Positions 37,715 through 46,671 of a stretch of DNA of 64,000 nt are shown piece after piece. Source of the DNA: Pyxidicoccus caerfyrddinensis (GTDB lineage Bacteria; Myxococcota; Myxococcia; Myxococcales; Myxococcaceae). The position numbers and the translations under genes were made by a program. The notes under the pieces are model-generated. The model was not told the origin of the DNA. It saw only the letters and a program-made list of their open reading frames with translations, and did not search any database. The first letter of the stretch is position 1, and every line of letters begins with the position of its first letter. The stretch covers positions 124,001-188,000 of the forward strand of contig NZ_JAAIYA010000009.1 of the NCBI RefSeq assembly GCF_010894405.1, given 5' to 3'.

Positions 37715-38734
37715 ATGCCCCTCCCGGTTGTCACCGTCCTTCTCCCTGCAAGAAATGCCGAGTCCACCGTGGCCCGGGCCGTGGAGAGCCTCCTGGCAGG
37801 CACCCTCCGGGACGTCCGCATTCTCGCCGTGGATGACGGTTCCACCGACGGTACGCGCGGGGTGCTGGAGGGGCTGGCTGCTCGGGATGCCCGGGTGGAG
37901 GTACTTGACGGCGGGGGCCGAGGGCTGGTGGCGGCCCTGAACCTGGGACTGGGCGCAGCCACCTCGCCCTACGTGGCCCGGATGGACGCGGACGACGAGG
38001 CCCTGCCCCGCCGGCTGGAGGCGAGCGTGGAGGCCCTCGACGCCGAGCCCCACCTCGCCGGCGTGGGCACGGGCGTGGAGGTGTTCCGCGAGGACCAGCC
38101 GGTGAGCCCCTCCTTCCAGGCGTACGCGGCATGGCTCAACGGGCTCACCTCCGCCGAGCGTCTCTACCGCGAGCGCTTCATCGAGAGCCCCGTGTGCCAC
38201 CCCTCGGTGTGCCTGCGCCGCGACGCCGTGGTGGCCGCGGGCGGCTGGCGTCACGGAGACTTCCCCGAGGACTACGCGCTGTGGCTGGAGCTGATGGACA
38301 GGGGCCACGGCCTGCGCAACGTCGCGGAGGTGCTGCTGCGCTGGCGGGACAGCAGCCAGCGGCTGACGTGGACGGACCCTCGCTACGCGGTGCGGCGCTT
38401 CACCTGGACGAAGGCGCACTACCTCGTGCGCGGGCGGGGGCCACTGGCGGACGGGCGTCCCTGCACCGTGTGGGGCGCGGGCCCGAGCGGCAAGACGCTG
38501 GCGCGCTTCCTCCGCGAAGAGGGAGCGACGGTGGAGCGCTTCGTGGAGGTCCACCCGCGCAAGGTGGGCACGCGCATCCAGGACACGCCCGTGGTGTCAG
38601 CCAACGCCCTGGGCCCGCCCGGACAAAGCCACCTGCTGGTCTGCGTCGGCGTGCGCTGGGCGCGAGAGGAGATTCGCGCGGACCTGACCTCGCGAGGCTG
38701 GGTGGAGGGGCAGGACTTCACCTGCGCGGCGTGA
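37715..38734 (+). CDS. Glycosyltransferase family 2 with C-terminal Rossmann-like domain
   Basis: A 339-residue protein. The GT-A fold starts at once (MPLPVVTVLLPARNAESTVARA), with the nucleotide-binding AVDDGSTDGTRGVLEGL near 37-53 and the DxD-type MDADDEALPRRLEA near 90-103. HPSVCLRRDAVVAAGGW and FPEDYALWLEL follow. The last about 95 residues form a separate GAGPSGKTLARFLREEG unit like a nucleotide-binding or sugar-modifying domain. ATG at 37715 is favoured; an in-frame ATG at 37691 overlaps the start of the TPR gene. No signal peptide. Sugar unknown. Confidence 0.88.
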   Translation: MPLPVVTVLLPARNAESTVARAVESLLAGTLRDVRILAVDDGSTDGTRGVLEGLAARDARVEVLDGGGRGLVAALNLGLGAATSPYVARMDADDEALPRRLEASVEALDAEPHLAGVGTGVEVFREDQPVSPSFQAYAAWLNGLTSAERLYRERFIESPVCHPSVCLRRDAVVAAGGWRHGDFPEDYALWLELMDRGHGLRNVAEVLLRWRDSSQRLTWTDPRYAVRRFTWTKAHYLVRGRGPLADGRPCTVWGAGPSGKTLARFLREEGATVERFVEVHPRKVGTRIQDTPVVSANALGPPGQSHLLVCVGVRWAREEIRADLTSRGWVEGQDFTCAA

Positions 38735-38776
38735 CGGGGCGAAACCACCCGGGCGGCATGGCCGTACAGGGGGCAT

Positions 38777-40432
38777 ATGCACCGCGTCCCGCCGTGGGTC
38801 CTCCTGCTGCTGACAGTCGCCTGCCACCCCGCCACGGTGGCGCCTTCGCGCGGGCTCGTCCGGCCGGGGACACCGGCGCGCGTGGACATCGTCCAGGCTC
38901 GCGACCAGGGACTGGAGCAGGCCTTCCAGTGGGAGTCGTGGGGCCCGGAGGCCTTCGCGCGGGCGAAGCGCGAGGGCCGGTACATCCTCGTCGATGGCGC
39001 GGCGGAGTGGTGCCACTGGTGCCACGTCATGGACGAGACGACCTATCGGGACGCGGAGGTGGGCCGACTGCTGCGCGAGCGCTTCGTCACCATCCGCGTG
39101 GACGTGGACGCGCGCCCCGACCTGGCGGAGCGCTGGGTGGACTACGGCTGGCCCGCCACCATCCTGCTCACGCCGGACGCGGAGGAGGTGGGCAAGTATC
39201 GCGGCTACCTGCCGCCGGAGCGCCTGCGACCGCTGCTCCAGCGCGTGGAGGCGCTGTCTCGCGAGACCCGTGAATCCTCGGGAGCGCATGTGGTCGACGT
39301 GCCGGCGACGCCAGGGTTGCTGCCCTGGGTGGCGGCGCGCACGGTGCTCGCGCTGGACGGTTGGTACGACGCGCGCGAGGGCGGCTGGGGCGACTTCCAG
39401 AAGTTGCCACTGGGTGGCAATACGGAGTTCGAGGTGCGACGGGCGGCGCGAGGCGACACCGCGGCACGGCAGCGGGTGGTCTTCACGTTGGGGCGCCAGC
39501 GCGCGGTGCTGGACCCGGTGTGGGGCGGCGTCTACCAGTACTCGGCCGGGAAGGACTGGACGGACCCGCACTTCGAGAAGCTGATGGTGATGCAGGCACC
39601 GAACCTGGAGGCATATGCGCGCGCGTGGGCGCTCACGCGTGAGCCGGCGCTGCTGGCGGATGCGCGGGGCATCGCGCGCTACATGGAGGGCTTCCTCGGC
39701 GCACCGGATGGGACGTTCTTCACGAACCAGGACGCGGACGTGGGCGCGCATGACCGGAGCGTGCCCTTCGTGGACGGGCACGTGTACTACGCGAAGGACG
39801 ACGCGGGCCGCCGCGCGCTGGGCCTGCCCTGGGTGGACTCGCATGTGTACGCGCGGGAGAACGGGCTGGCCATCTCCGCCCTCATGGCGCTGCACGAGGT
39901 GACGGGGGATGCGGCACCTCTGGAGCGTGCGCGCCGGGCCATGGACGTGTTGCTCGGCAGCCACGTGGTGGGAGGCGCGGTGTGGCGGGAGAAGGGCACG
40001 CGCTCGGGGCCGCGCTTCCTCGCGGACGCGGCGGCGCTCGGCCGGGCGCTGGCGGTGCTGGCGCGGGTGACGGGAGAGGCGCGCTACCGCGAGGCCGCCG
40101 AGCAGGTGGCTCGAAAGATGATGGCGGACTTCGCCAGCGCGGAAGGCGGCGCGCTCCACGAGATGACGCCTGACTCGGATGCCGTCGGCGTGTTCGCGCG
40201 AAGGGAGCGGCCGTTCGTCCACAACGTCGCGGCGGCGCGCTTCCTCGCGGCGCTGCACGTGCTCACGGGGGATGCAGCGTGGCGCGAGCGCGGACGTGAA
40301 TTGCTGGCCGCGGTGGCAACGCCGAGGACGCTGACCGACCAGGGCCGGATGCTGGGCGACTTCCTCCTCGCGGCGGACGAGCTGGGCGTGGTGCCCTGGT
40401 CGGAGCCCTCGGCCACGGCGCGGAGTCCGTGA
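38777..40432 (+). CDS. DUF255 / thioredoxin-domain lipoprotein (YyaL/SSP411-like)
   Basis: A 551-residue predicted lipoprotein (LLLLTVAC-HP). Residues about 40-165 are a thioredoxin-like DUF255 domain with the motif GAAEWCHWCHVMDETTY (CxxC, residues about 72-90) and cis-Pro WPATILLTP. The rest is an alpha/alpha barrel (GGVYQYSAGKDWTDPHFEKLM, FFTNQDADVGAHD). The full plan is that of YyaL/spermatogenesis-associated protein 20-type proteins, whose role is unclear; here it seems exported. It follows the glycosyltransferase by 42 bp. Confidence 0.88.
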   Translation: MHRVPPWVLLLLTVACHPATVAPSRGLVRPGTPARVDIVQARDQGLEQAFQWESWGPEAFARAKREGRYILVDGAAEWCHWCHVMDETTYRDAEVGRLLRERFVTIRVDVDARPDLAERWVDYGWPATILLTPDAEEVGKYRGYLPPERLRPLLQRVEALSRETRESSGAHVVDVPATPGLLPWVAARTVLALDGWYDAREGGWGDFQKLPLGGNTEFEVRRAARGDTAARQRVVFTLGRQRAVLDPVWGGVYQYSAGKDWTDPHFEKLMVMQAPNLEAYARAWALTREPALLADARGIARYMEGFLGAPDGTFFTNQDADVGAHDRSVPFVDGHVYYAKDDAGRRALGLPWVDSHVYARENGLAISALMALHEVTGDAAPLERARRAMDVLLGSHVVGGAVWREKGTRSGPRFLADAAALGRALAVLARVTGEARYREAAEQVARKMMADFASAEGGALHEMTPDSDAVGVFARRERPFVHNVAAARFLAALHVLTGDAAWRERGRELLAAVATPRTLTDQGRMLGDFLLAADELGVVPWSEPSATARSP

Positions 40433-40433
40433 C

Positions 40434-41372
40434 TCAGCTCCCCTGCGCGCCCCCGATGGGCCCCTGTGGAACCGCGACACCCACCGCCGTGAAGAAGCGC
40501 AGCAGGTCTTCCGGCACCGCCGCCTCCACCCGCAGCACCTGTCCCGTGCTCGGGTGTGCCAGCTCCAGCGCCTGCGCGTGCAACAGACAGCGAGACGCCT
40601 CCATCCCACCCGCCTTCTTCGCCCCGCCATAGCGCGCGTCCCCGAGAATCGGCGCGCCGAGCGCCGTCAGGTGCGCGCGGAGCTGGTGCGTGCGGCCCGT
40701 GTGCGGCAGCAACTCCACCACGCAGAACTCCGGGCCCGAATGGAGCGTGCGGAAATCCGTCAGCGCGGGCACGCCATTCGCCGCGCGAGTTGCCCGCCAA
40801 CGTCCGGGGCGTGACGGGTCCTTCGACAGCGGCAGGTCCACCGTCCCCGACGGCGGCAGCCCCGGTCCCGTGGCCGCCACGTACCGCTTGCGCGCACGTC
40901 CCTCGCGGAACTCCGCGGCCAGCGCCGACGTGGCGTCCGCCGACTTCCCGAACACCGTGACGCCGGATGTCTCCCTGTCGAGCCGGTGGACCAGCCCCGC
41001 CTCGCGTCCCAGGTGCGCGCTCACGAGGTCCACCAGGCTCCCGCCCACGCGTCCCTCGGTGGGCTGCGCCGTCAGTCCCGCCGGCTTGTCCACGGCGATG
41101 ACGTCCGCGTCCTCGTAGAGCACGCGCAGCACCGGTGCCGGGACCGACTCCGCCAGGGCGCTCTGCCCGCCCTCCTCCAGCACCACCATCACCACCTGCC
41201 CGGCCGTGAGCTTCGCCGCCGCGTCCCGGCTCCGCCGCCCCGCGATGTACACGGCGCCCACGTCCACCAGCTTGCGCGCTTCCGCCTCCGGCATGCCCAG
41301 CTCGGAAGCCACCGCGTCCGCCACGGCCCGCCCCACCACCGCGCCCTCCGCGCGGAACGTCCTGCGCTTCAC
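40434..41372 (-). CDS. RluA family pseudouridine synthase
   Basis: A 312-residue RNA-modifying enzyme. An S4-like N-terminal domain (ARKLVDVGAVYIAGRRSRD, about 33-50) is followed by the catalytic domain: VIAVDKPAGLTAQPTEG, and GLVHRLDRETSGVTVFGK near 125-142 with the catalytic aspartate. LLPHTGRTHQLRAHL and ILGDARYGG follow. It most likely modifies 23S rRNA or tRNA; the position cannot be told. GTG start with GAGGTG about 5 nt before. The stop lies 1 bp from the convergent DUF255 gene. Confidence 0.93.
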   Translation of the reverse strand: MKRRTFRAEGAVVGRAVADAVASELGMPEAEARKLVDVGAVYIAGRRSRDAAAKLTAGQVVMVVLEEGGQSALAESVPAPVLRVLYEDADVIAVDKPAGLTAQPTEGRVGGSLVDLVSAHLGREAGLVHRLDRETSGVTVFGKSADATSALAAEFREGRARKRYVAATGPGLPPSGTVDLPLSKDPSRPGRWRATRAANGVPALTDFRTLHSGPEFCVVELLPHTGRTHQLRAHLTALGAPILGDARYGGAKKAGGMEASRCLLHAQALELAHPSTGQVLRVEAAVPEDLLRFFTAVGVAVPQGPIGGAQGS

Positions 41373-41563
41373 AGCCGCACCTCACTCACGAAGAACTCCC
41401 ATGCGCCAGGGCCACCATGCACCCGGGCAGGCCCTGCCACCCCGTCCTGCTGCCGCAATCCACGTTCAGCCCCATCCATGCGCAGGGCGCGGGTGTCATG
41501 CGGCGGCACTCTACGCCCGCATCACCCTTCCGCGCCGTCCGCTTCCTGTTACCTTCCGCGCCC

Positions 41564-43084
41564 ATGGACCGTCCCCTGCACTCCGTGCGTACGCGGCTGG
41601 ACGACTTCCTCGCCGAGCTGGCCACGCTTCACTACCGGCATGGCGCCGGCCTCTCGCCGACGCTGCCCGTCTCCAGCCTCTACGCCTCCTTCCCCGAGCT
41701 GTCCTCCCCGGACACCTTCGCCGCCGCCAACGAGGCCCTCGCCAAGGCCCGCACCAAGGACGACCCGCTCGCCGTCCGCCGCCTCCAGTTGCTCCGCGAG
41801 CTGGTGGCCACCCAGGTGGAGGAGGCGCTCGGCGCCCGTCCCGCCGAGGCCGTGGCCACCCTGGAGGCCCAGTCCCAGCTCCCCGTGGACGACCGGACGC
41901 TCTCCCTCGCCGAGGCGCTCGATGAGCTCCCCCGCGAGTCCCACCGCGACCGCCGCACCCTGCTGGAGCGCGCCGTCGGCAACTTCCTCTGGGAGCGCCG
42001 CGGCCCCTATGGGGACAGGCGCGAGGCGGCTCTCATCACCGCGGAGCGGCTGGGCGCGAAGGACTACCCGTCCCTGCGCGAGGACATCACCGGCATCGCC
42101 TACGGCAAGCTCGTGGAAGCTGCCGCGGAGACGCTCCGGCGCACCGAGGACGCCTACCGCGACGTGCTCGGCTACGTCCTCAAGAAGGTGGACCCGCAGC
42201 TGCGCCCGTTCCCCGCGGGAGAAGCGCGCCGGCATGACCTCCAGCACGCGCTCCAGGCCCCGTGGATGTTCCCCTTCTTCCGGCGCGAGGACACCTTCCC
42301 CGCCGTGACGCGCTGGCTCGGCGAGTGGGACCTCACGCCCAACGCCAACGGCCGCATCCGCATCGACGACGAGGCGCGCCCCGGCAAGGCGCCCCGCCCC
42401 TTCGTCGCCAGCGTGCGCGTGCCGGACGAGGTGCGCCTCGTGATTCAGCCGCGCGGCGGCATGGATGCACTGGCCGGCTTCCTCCACGAGATGGGCCACG
42501 CGCAGCACCGCGCCCACGTGTCGGAGACGCTGCCCATGGAGCTGCGCCGGCTGGGCGACGCTTCCGTGACGGAAGCGTACGCGGCCCTCTTCGAGCGGCT
42601 GCTGCTGTCCCCCAGCTGGCTCAAGCGCTACCTGGATCTGCCCACCGTGACTGCGCGCGACACCGTGCGGCTGGCCGCGTTCCAGGCCCTCGCGGTGCTG
42701 CGCCGCCACTGCGCGAAGCTGTCCTACGAGCTGTCACTCAGCCGCCGCGGCCCCTCGGCGGAGCGCGCGGACGAGTACGCGGACGGGCAGCGCCAGGCAC
42801 TCTTCGTCGAGCCGCACCCGGGCTTCTTCCTCCACGACGTGGACCCGCAGCTGTACACGGCGCACTACCTGCGCGCGTGGGCGCTGGAGACGCGGCTCAC
42901 CGCCCGTCTCACGGAGCGCTTCAACGAGGACTATTGGAGGAATCCCGCCGCCGCCGCCTGGCTCAGGGGGCTGTTCGCGCGGGGAGGTACGGACGACGCG
43001 GAAGGATTGGCCACAGAGGTCTCGGGCACGCCGCTGGCTGTGCCCGAGGCCGGGGAGCGCCTCGTGGCCATCCTCAACCGGTAG
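41564..43084 (+). CDS. M3-type zinc metallopeptidase
   Basis: A 506-residue cytoplasmic, mostly helical protein. Zinc-site motif MDALAGFLHEMGHAQHRAHV near 300-320 (HExxH then downstream Glu, in VTEAYAALFE) fits gluzincins of the M3/oligoendopeptidase-like type. Length is shorter than PepF (about 600), and the N-terminal half is variable. Start at MDRPLHSVRTRLDDF chosen; an in-frame ATG at 41501 would add 21 residues with no similarity. The substrate is presumably short peptides. Confidence 0.8.
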   Translation: MDRPLHSVRTRLDDFLAELATLHYRHGAGLSPTLPVSSLYASFPELSSPDTFAAANEALAKARTKDDPLAVRRLQLLRELVATQVEEALGARPAEAVATLEAQSQLPVDDRTLSLAEALDELPRESHRDRRTLLERAVGNFLWERRGPYGDRREAALITAERLGAKDYPSLREDITGIAYGKLVEAAAETLRRTEDAYRDVLGYVLKKVDPQLRPFPAGEARRHDLQHALQAPWMFPFFRREDTFPAVTRWLGEWDLTPNANGRIRIDDEARPGKAPRPFVASVRVPDEVRLVIQPRGGMDALAGFLHEMGHAQHRAHVSETLPMELRRLGDASVTEAYAALFERLLLSPSWLKRYLDLPTVTARDTVRLAAFQALAVLRRHCAKLSYELSLSRRGPSAERADEYADGQRQALFVEPHPGFFLHDVDPQLYTAHYLRAWALETRLTARLTERFNEDYWRNPAAAAWLRGLFARGGTDDAEGLATEVSGTPLAVPEAGERLVAILNR

Positions 43085-43103
43085 TGGTGACTCCGCGAGG
43101 GGA

Positions 43104-43469
43104 CTACTTCTTCTTGCGGAGTGCCCGGACGATCTTGTCCTTCGTCGCGTTCGCCGACGCCTTGGCGGGCGCGGGCGCGGGCGCGGGCGCAGGCGTCATC
43201 ACCTGCTTGTTGTTGCCGCTGGCCACCGTCTTGCCGCCCGCACGGGCGCGCATGGCCTTGAGCAGCTGCATCTCGATGACGAGAAGCTCGTCGCCAAGCT
43301 CCTCGTTGTCACCCGCGGCGCGGGGAAGCGGAGCACGGGTGCTGGAAGCGCCGGCACCGTGCCGCATGCGCAGAACCCTCTCCTCCTCGGCGGAAAGCGT
43401 GCGCGTCTTCTCCAGCGCCGCCTTGACCTCCTTGGCCGTCACCGTGCTACTTCCCACCTTGCGCTCCAT
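43104..43469 (-). CDS. Small basic protein with sigma region 4-like helix
   Basis: A 121-residue protein of unknown function. Residues about 15-40 (ALEKTRTLSAEEERVLRMRHG) resemble the start of a sigma-70 region 4 helix-turn-helix (LxxREERVLRxRFG), though the DNA-reading helix is not evident. The tail is Pro-Ala repeats (TPAPAPAPAPAK) and a basic end (RALRKKK). AAGGGAG precedes the ATG at 43469. Perhaps a regulatory or nucleic-acid-binding protein; low certainty. Confidence 0.55.
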   Translation of the reverse strand: MERKVGSSTVTAKEVKAALEKTRTLSAEEERVLRMRHGAGASSTRAPLPRAAGDNEELGDELLVIEMQLLKAMRARAGGKTVASGNNKQVMTPAPAPAPAPAKASANATKDKIVRALRKKK

Positions 43470-43596
43470 CGCCGCTCCCTTGCTGTGTGGCCCGCTGAAC
43501 GTCCGTACATGTCGGACGCGTCCGAGCCGCAACCGTCGAGGATTGTAGAGGACGCAAGAGTGAGCGCAAATTTTCTTCCAACAGGTCGCTGCCGGG

Positions 43597-43624
43597 CTGT
43601 AGCGCCCGGGGCCTCGCGCTACAG
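43597..43624 (-). terminator. Stem-loop at the 3' end of the barrel gene
   Basis: CTGTAGCGC (43597-43605) and GCGCTACAG (43616-43624) form a 9-bp stem with a 10-nt loop that includes the stop codon of the gene ending at 43619. No U-tract follows in the minus direction. Confidence 0.45.
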
Positions 43625-44146
43625 GCGGAAGCCGAGCCCGAGGTACCCCGAAGTCAGAGCCTGCCGTTCACCGGAGAACGGGTCTCCCCCGGCGGAGAAG
43701 TTCTGGTAGCGGGCCTCGGCGGAGAGAAAGAGCTGGCGCCCCAGCTCCACGCCCACCCCGCCACACAGCTCCGCGCCCACCTGCAGCGAGCGCGAGGCGG
43801 CCACGTCCTGCTTCTCGTGGGCCACCAGCAGGCTGGCCCCGGCGCCCAGGTAGGGCCGCACGCGCCGGGGGCCCGGGGGCGTAATCCGGATGGACATGGG
43901 GGTGGCCTCGGTGCGCCGGCGGCTGGAGGCCACGTGCCCGCCGACCTCCATGACGGCGTACTCCTTGCGGTAGCCCCAGCCCAGGCTCGCGGTGTAGCCC
44001 CGCTCGTGGGCCCCGTCCGTGTCCGTCAGGACGTAGGCCCCCACCGGCGCGACGGTGACGCCCAGGTTGCGCAGGGGCGGCTCGGCGCGCGCCACGGGTG
44101 CGACGAGGCTGGCAAGGCAGGACAGGAGGGCGGCGAGACGGCGCAT
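43619..44146 (-). CDS. Small outer-membrane beta-barrel protein
   Basis: A 175-residue exported protein, signal peptide to about residue 21 (PVARA-EPP). About eight alternating strands follow (GYTASLGWGYRKEYAVMEVG, RPYLGAGASLLVAHE, LFLSAEARYQNFSA). It ends in GYLGLGFRL, a good outer-membrane C-terminal strand (final aromatic/hydrophobic). OmpX/OmpA-like barrel size. No function can be assigned. Confidence 0.75.
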   Translation of the reverse strand: MRRLAALLSCLASLVAPVARAEPPLRNLGVTVAPVGAYVLTDTDGAHERGYTASLGWGYRKEYAVMEVGGHVASSRRRTEATPMSIRITPPGPRRVRPYLGAGASLLVAHEKQDVAASRSLQVGAELCGGVGVELGRQLFLSAEARYQNFSAGGDPFSGERQALTSGYLGLGFRL

Positions 44147-44348
44147 GCCCGGGCGTTGAGCAAGGCCTACGCCATGCCTGGAAGTCCAATGAAGTCAGGG
44201 GCTTGCGGGGCGGGCCGAGGCACCCTGCCACCCGCGTCCGGGCGGGCCGGTCAGGGCGGGCGAGCAGCCTCCTGCGCACGTGCGCGCCGCGGCTCACATG
44301 ACGCGGGGGCCAGAGGCACAACGCACCCGGTGGCCCCCACGCCTCGAA

Positions 44349-45386
44349 TCAGTTGGCTTCTTCTTCCTCGGGCTCGGGCGGGGCCTCGGCGCCGGGCTTG
44401 TCCTTGTCGGCGCCCTCGGGCTTCTTGCGCTCGATGCCGAAGGCGTCCAGCGCGTCGGCGATGCCCTGGGGCTTGTCCGCGTCGGGGAGGAAGTCCTCCG
44501 GCGGCTGGAGCTTCGGGTCCTGCCCCAGCTCGCTGATGGCGGACTCCAGCGTCAGGCGCAGCTCGGCGGCCTCGGGCGTCTTCTCCGAGGGCACCCCGAT
44601 GCGGCCATCCAGCCGGGCCTTGAGGACCACGGACGTCTCCGCGTCCACCACCACCTCGCCGTCCAGCGAGCGCGGCACGCGGTGGGCGAAGAAGGCGGCG
44701 CGGCGGCGGGTGCTCTCGTCGACGTTGCCCTTGGGCGCGAACGCCGCGGGCAGCGCGCGGGAGGCGGCGGCTTCCGACGCGGGACCCAGCGTCACGGCGT
44801 AGCGCCACGCGGTGCGGCCCTCGTAGGTAATGGTGCCCTCGGGGGCCAGCTTGAGGCGGCCCTGGAAGAGGGTGTCGAAGTCGCGGATGGCGCCGGTCAG
44901 CTCCGTGCGGGTGCGCTCGGCCATGCCGCGGTCGCGCAGGCGCTGGCGGAACGGGCCGTAGCGGTTGCGGGCGAACACCTGGCCGCCCACGCGCATGACC
45001 TCCAGGCCCTGGTCCCTGGAGTTCTCCAGCACGCCGTGGAAGTCACCGGAGACACCGCCGGGGCCGGCGCGGAAGGTGCGCGTCTCGGTGAGCTTCACCG
45101 GGTTGGAGTTGTCGGAGGACCACTCGTAGGACACGCTGGACTGGAAGCGATGGGGGCCCAGTCGCTCGGTCACCTCGGCGGCGTCCATGCCCAGGATGCG
45201 GCGGGCCACCTGGGGGTTGCTGGCGACATCCTCGGGGGGCAGCTTCTGCTTCGCGGAGGCCACCACCTTCGGCGGGTCCTCCGGCGAGAAGATGCGTGCC
45301 TTGGCCGCCTTGTCGACCGGGTCGGAACAGCCCACGGCGGCCAGCGCCAGGGCGAGGGTGAAGGCGGACTTCTTCAGACGGCTCAC
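44349..45386 (-). CDS. Lipoprotein of unknown function
   Basis: A 345-residue predicted lipoprotein: KKSAFTLALALAAVGC gives a clear lipobox (AVGC). The mature part is charged, with alternating strands (SVSYEWSSDNSNPVKLTE, GQVFARNRYGPFRQRL, DGEVVVDAETSVVLKARLDG) and an acidic Pro/Glu tail. It may share the LolA-like plan of lipoprotein-sorting relatives (inference). GTG at 45386 has GGAGGAG close upstream. It is divergent from the DUF2058 gene; a small dyad GCAAGC-AGTG-GCTTGC (45443-45458) lies between. Confidence 0.7.
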   Translation of the reverse strand: MSRLKKSAFTLALALAAVGCSDPVDKAAKARIFSPEDPPKVVASAKQKLPPEDVASNPQVARRILGMDAAEVTERLGPHRFQSSVSYEWSSDNSNPVKLTETRTFRAGPGGVSGDFHGVLENSRDQGLEVMRVGGQVFARNRYGPFRQRLRDRGMAERTRTELTGAIRDFDTLFQGRLKLAPEGTITYEGRTAWRYAVTLGPASEAAASRALPAAFAPKGNVDESTRRRAAFFAHRVPRSLDGEVVVDAETSVVLKARLDGRIGVPSEKTPEAAELRLTLESAISELGQDPKLQPPEDFLPDADKPQGIADALDAFGIERKKPEGADKDKPGAEAPPEPEEEEAN

Positions 45387-45491
45387 GGCTCCTCCAGAGG
45401 GGTACAACAGGGCCGGCAAGTTACGTGGGGCATACAGGTGCGGCAAGCAGTGGCTTGCGTGCGGCCGTGCAAGGGATAGAACGCCCATCTC

Positions 45492-46466
45492 ATGCAGAAC
45501 CTGCGCGACAAGTTATTGAAGGCGGGCCTCGTCACCGAGGAACAGACCAAGAAGGTGGAGTCCTCGCCCGGCCAGACGGAAGCCCGACGGTCCCCTCCCC
45601 CGGAGGGCGGCCGTCCAGGCGGAAACCGTTCGGCCCCTCCACGTGACGAGAACCGGACACACGGAGGTCCACCGAGCCGCGAGGGCGGTCCCCGAGAGGG
45701 CGGTCCCCGCGACAGCGGTGGCCGTCCGGGCGGCGGCCGTCCCCCTCCCGGAGGCGGTGGCCGCTTCGGCCCTGGCGGCGGTGGCCGTCCTGGCGGCGGG
45801 CGTCCCGGAGGCGGCGGTGGCCGTCCCGGTGGCCCCATCCCGCGTTTCGGCGGCCCTCCCCAGCAGGGGCGCCCGGGTGCGGCGGCTCCGTCCGAGAAGG
45901 CCATCCCCAAGCTGCCGCCGATGCCCGGCTCCAAGGCGTATCAGCGCGCCGAGTCCAAGAAGCAGGTGGAAATCGACCGGGCGCTGAGGGAGCTGGTGCT
46001 CGGCGCCCAGGTGCCTGTCGAGGCGGGCGAGACGGCGTTCTACTTCATGACCCGCAAGGGCAAGCTGCGCAGGCTGGAGCTGAGCCCGGCGCAGGCCAAG
46101 CAGCTCGAGGACGGGGAGCTCGGCGTGGTGGAGCGCCCCGAGCCCGCGCAAATCGAGCACTCGCTGGTGCCCGCGGCGGCGGCGGAGCAGATGTACGCGC
46201 TGTCGAAGAAGGCCGTGCGCTTCTTCAACCGCAAGGACAACCCCGTCGGCTTCATGAACGACGAGGAGCTCAAGGCCCAGCAGGCGTCCGAGGCCGCCGG
46301 CACCGCGCCGGAGCTGTCGGATGAGGCCGAGGGTGGCGAAGCCGCTGAGGGTGCCGAGGCCGCTGAGGCTGCAGGCACCGCCGAGGCCGAAGCCGCTCCC
46401 GAGGGCGCCGCCGCGGAGTCCTCCGGGCAGACGCCCGAGGGTGGCCACGAGATCGGCAACGGCTGA
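45492..46466 (+). CDS. DUF2058-like protein with Gly/Pro/Arg-rich linker
   Basis: A 324-residue protein. The start MQNLRDKLLKAGLVTEEQTKK matches DUF2058 (YaiL), a nucleic-acid-associated family, and so does the block at about 155-250 (EIDRALRELVLGAQVPVEAG, TAFYFMTRKGKLRRLEL). Between them, residues about 30-140 are a run of Gly/Pro/Arg repeats (GGGRPPPGGGGRFGPGGGGR type), far longer than in YaiL. The C-terminus is acidic Ala/Glu. RGG-like stretches often bind RNA; a role at ribosomes or mRNA is possible. Confidence 0.82.
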   Translation: MQNLRDKLLKAGLVTEEQTKKVESSPGQTEARRSPPPEGGRPGGNRSAPPRDENRTHGGPPSREGGPREGGPRDSGGRPGGGRPPPGGGGRFGPGGGGRPGGGRPGGGGGRPGGPIPRFGGPPQQGRPGAAAPSEKAIPKLPPMPGSKAYQRAESKKQVEIDRALRELVLGAQVPVEAGETAFYFMTRKGKLRRLELSPAQAKQLEDGELGVVERPEPAQIEHSLVPAAAAEQMYALSKKAVRFFNRKDNPVGFMNDEELKAQQASEAAGTAPELSDEAEGGEAAEGAEAAEAAGTAEAEAAPEGAAAESSGQTPEGGHEIGNG

Positions 46467-46477
46467 GCCGTACCTCT

Positions 46478-46507
46478 TCCCCTCCCCTGCTCGCATCGGG
46501 GAGGGGA
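46478..46507 (+). terminator. Stem-loop after the DUF2058 gene
   Basis: TCCCCTCCCC (46478-46487) pairs perfectly over 10 bp with GGGGAGGGGA (46498-46507), loop of 10 nt, 12 bp after the DUF2058 stop. No U-tract, so the class of terminator is unsure. Confidence 0.5.
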
Positions 46508-46671
46508 CCCCCACCGCATCAGTGAGCGGCGTCGGCGGAATGCGCCGATGCCGGTGCGGACCCTGCCGTCACCTCGAGCGCTCCCGTGCATGTCGGCCGG
46601 ATGCCCGCAGCCTGTGACGTTTCGGGTGCCCCGCAACCCTTCGTGGGCCTCGGGGTTGGCATCAGCACGCC

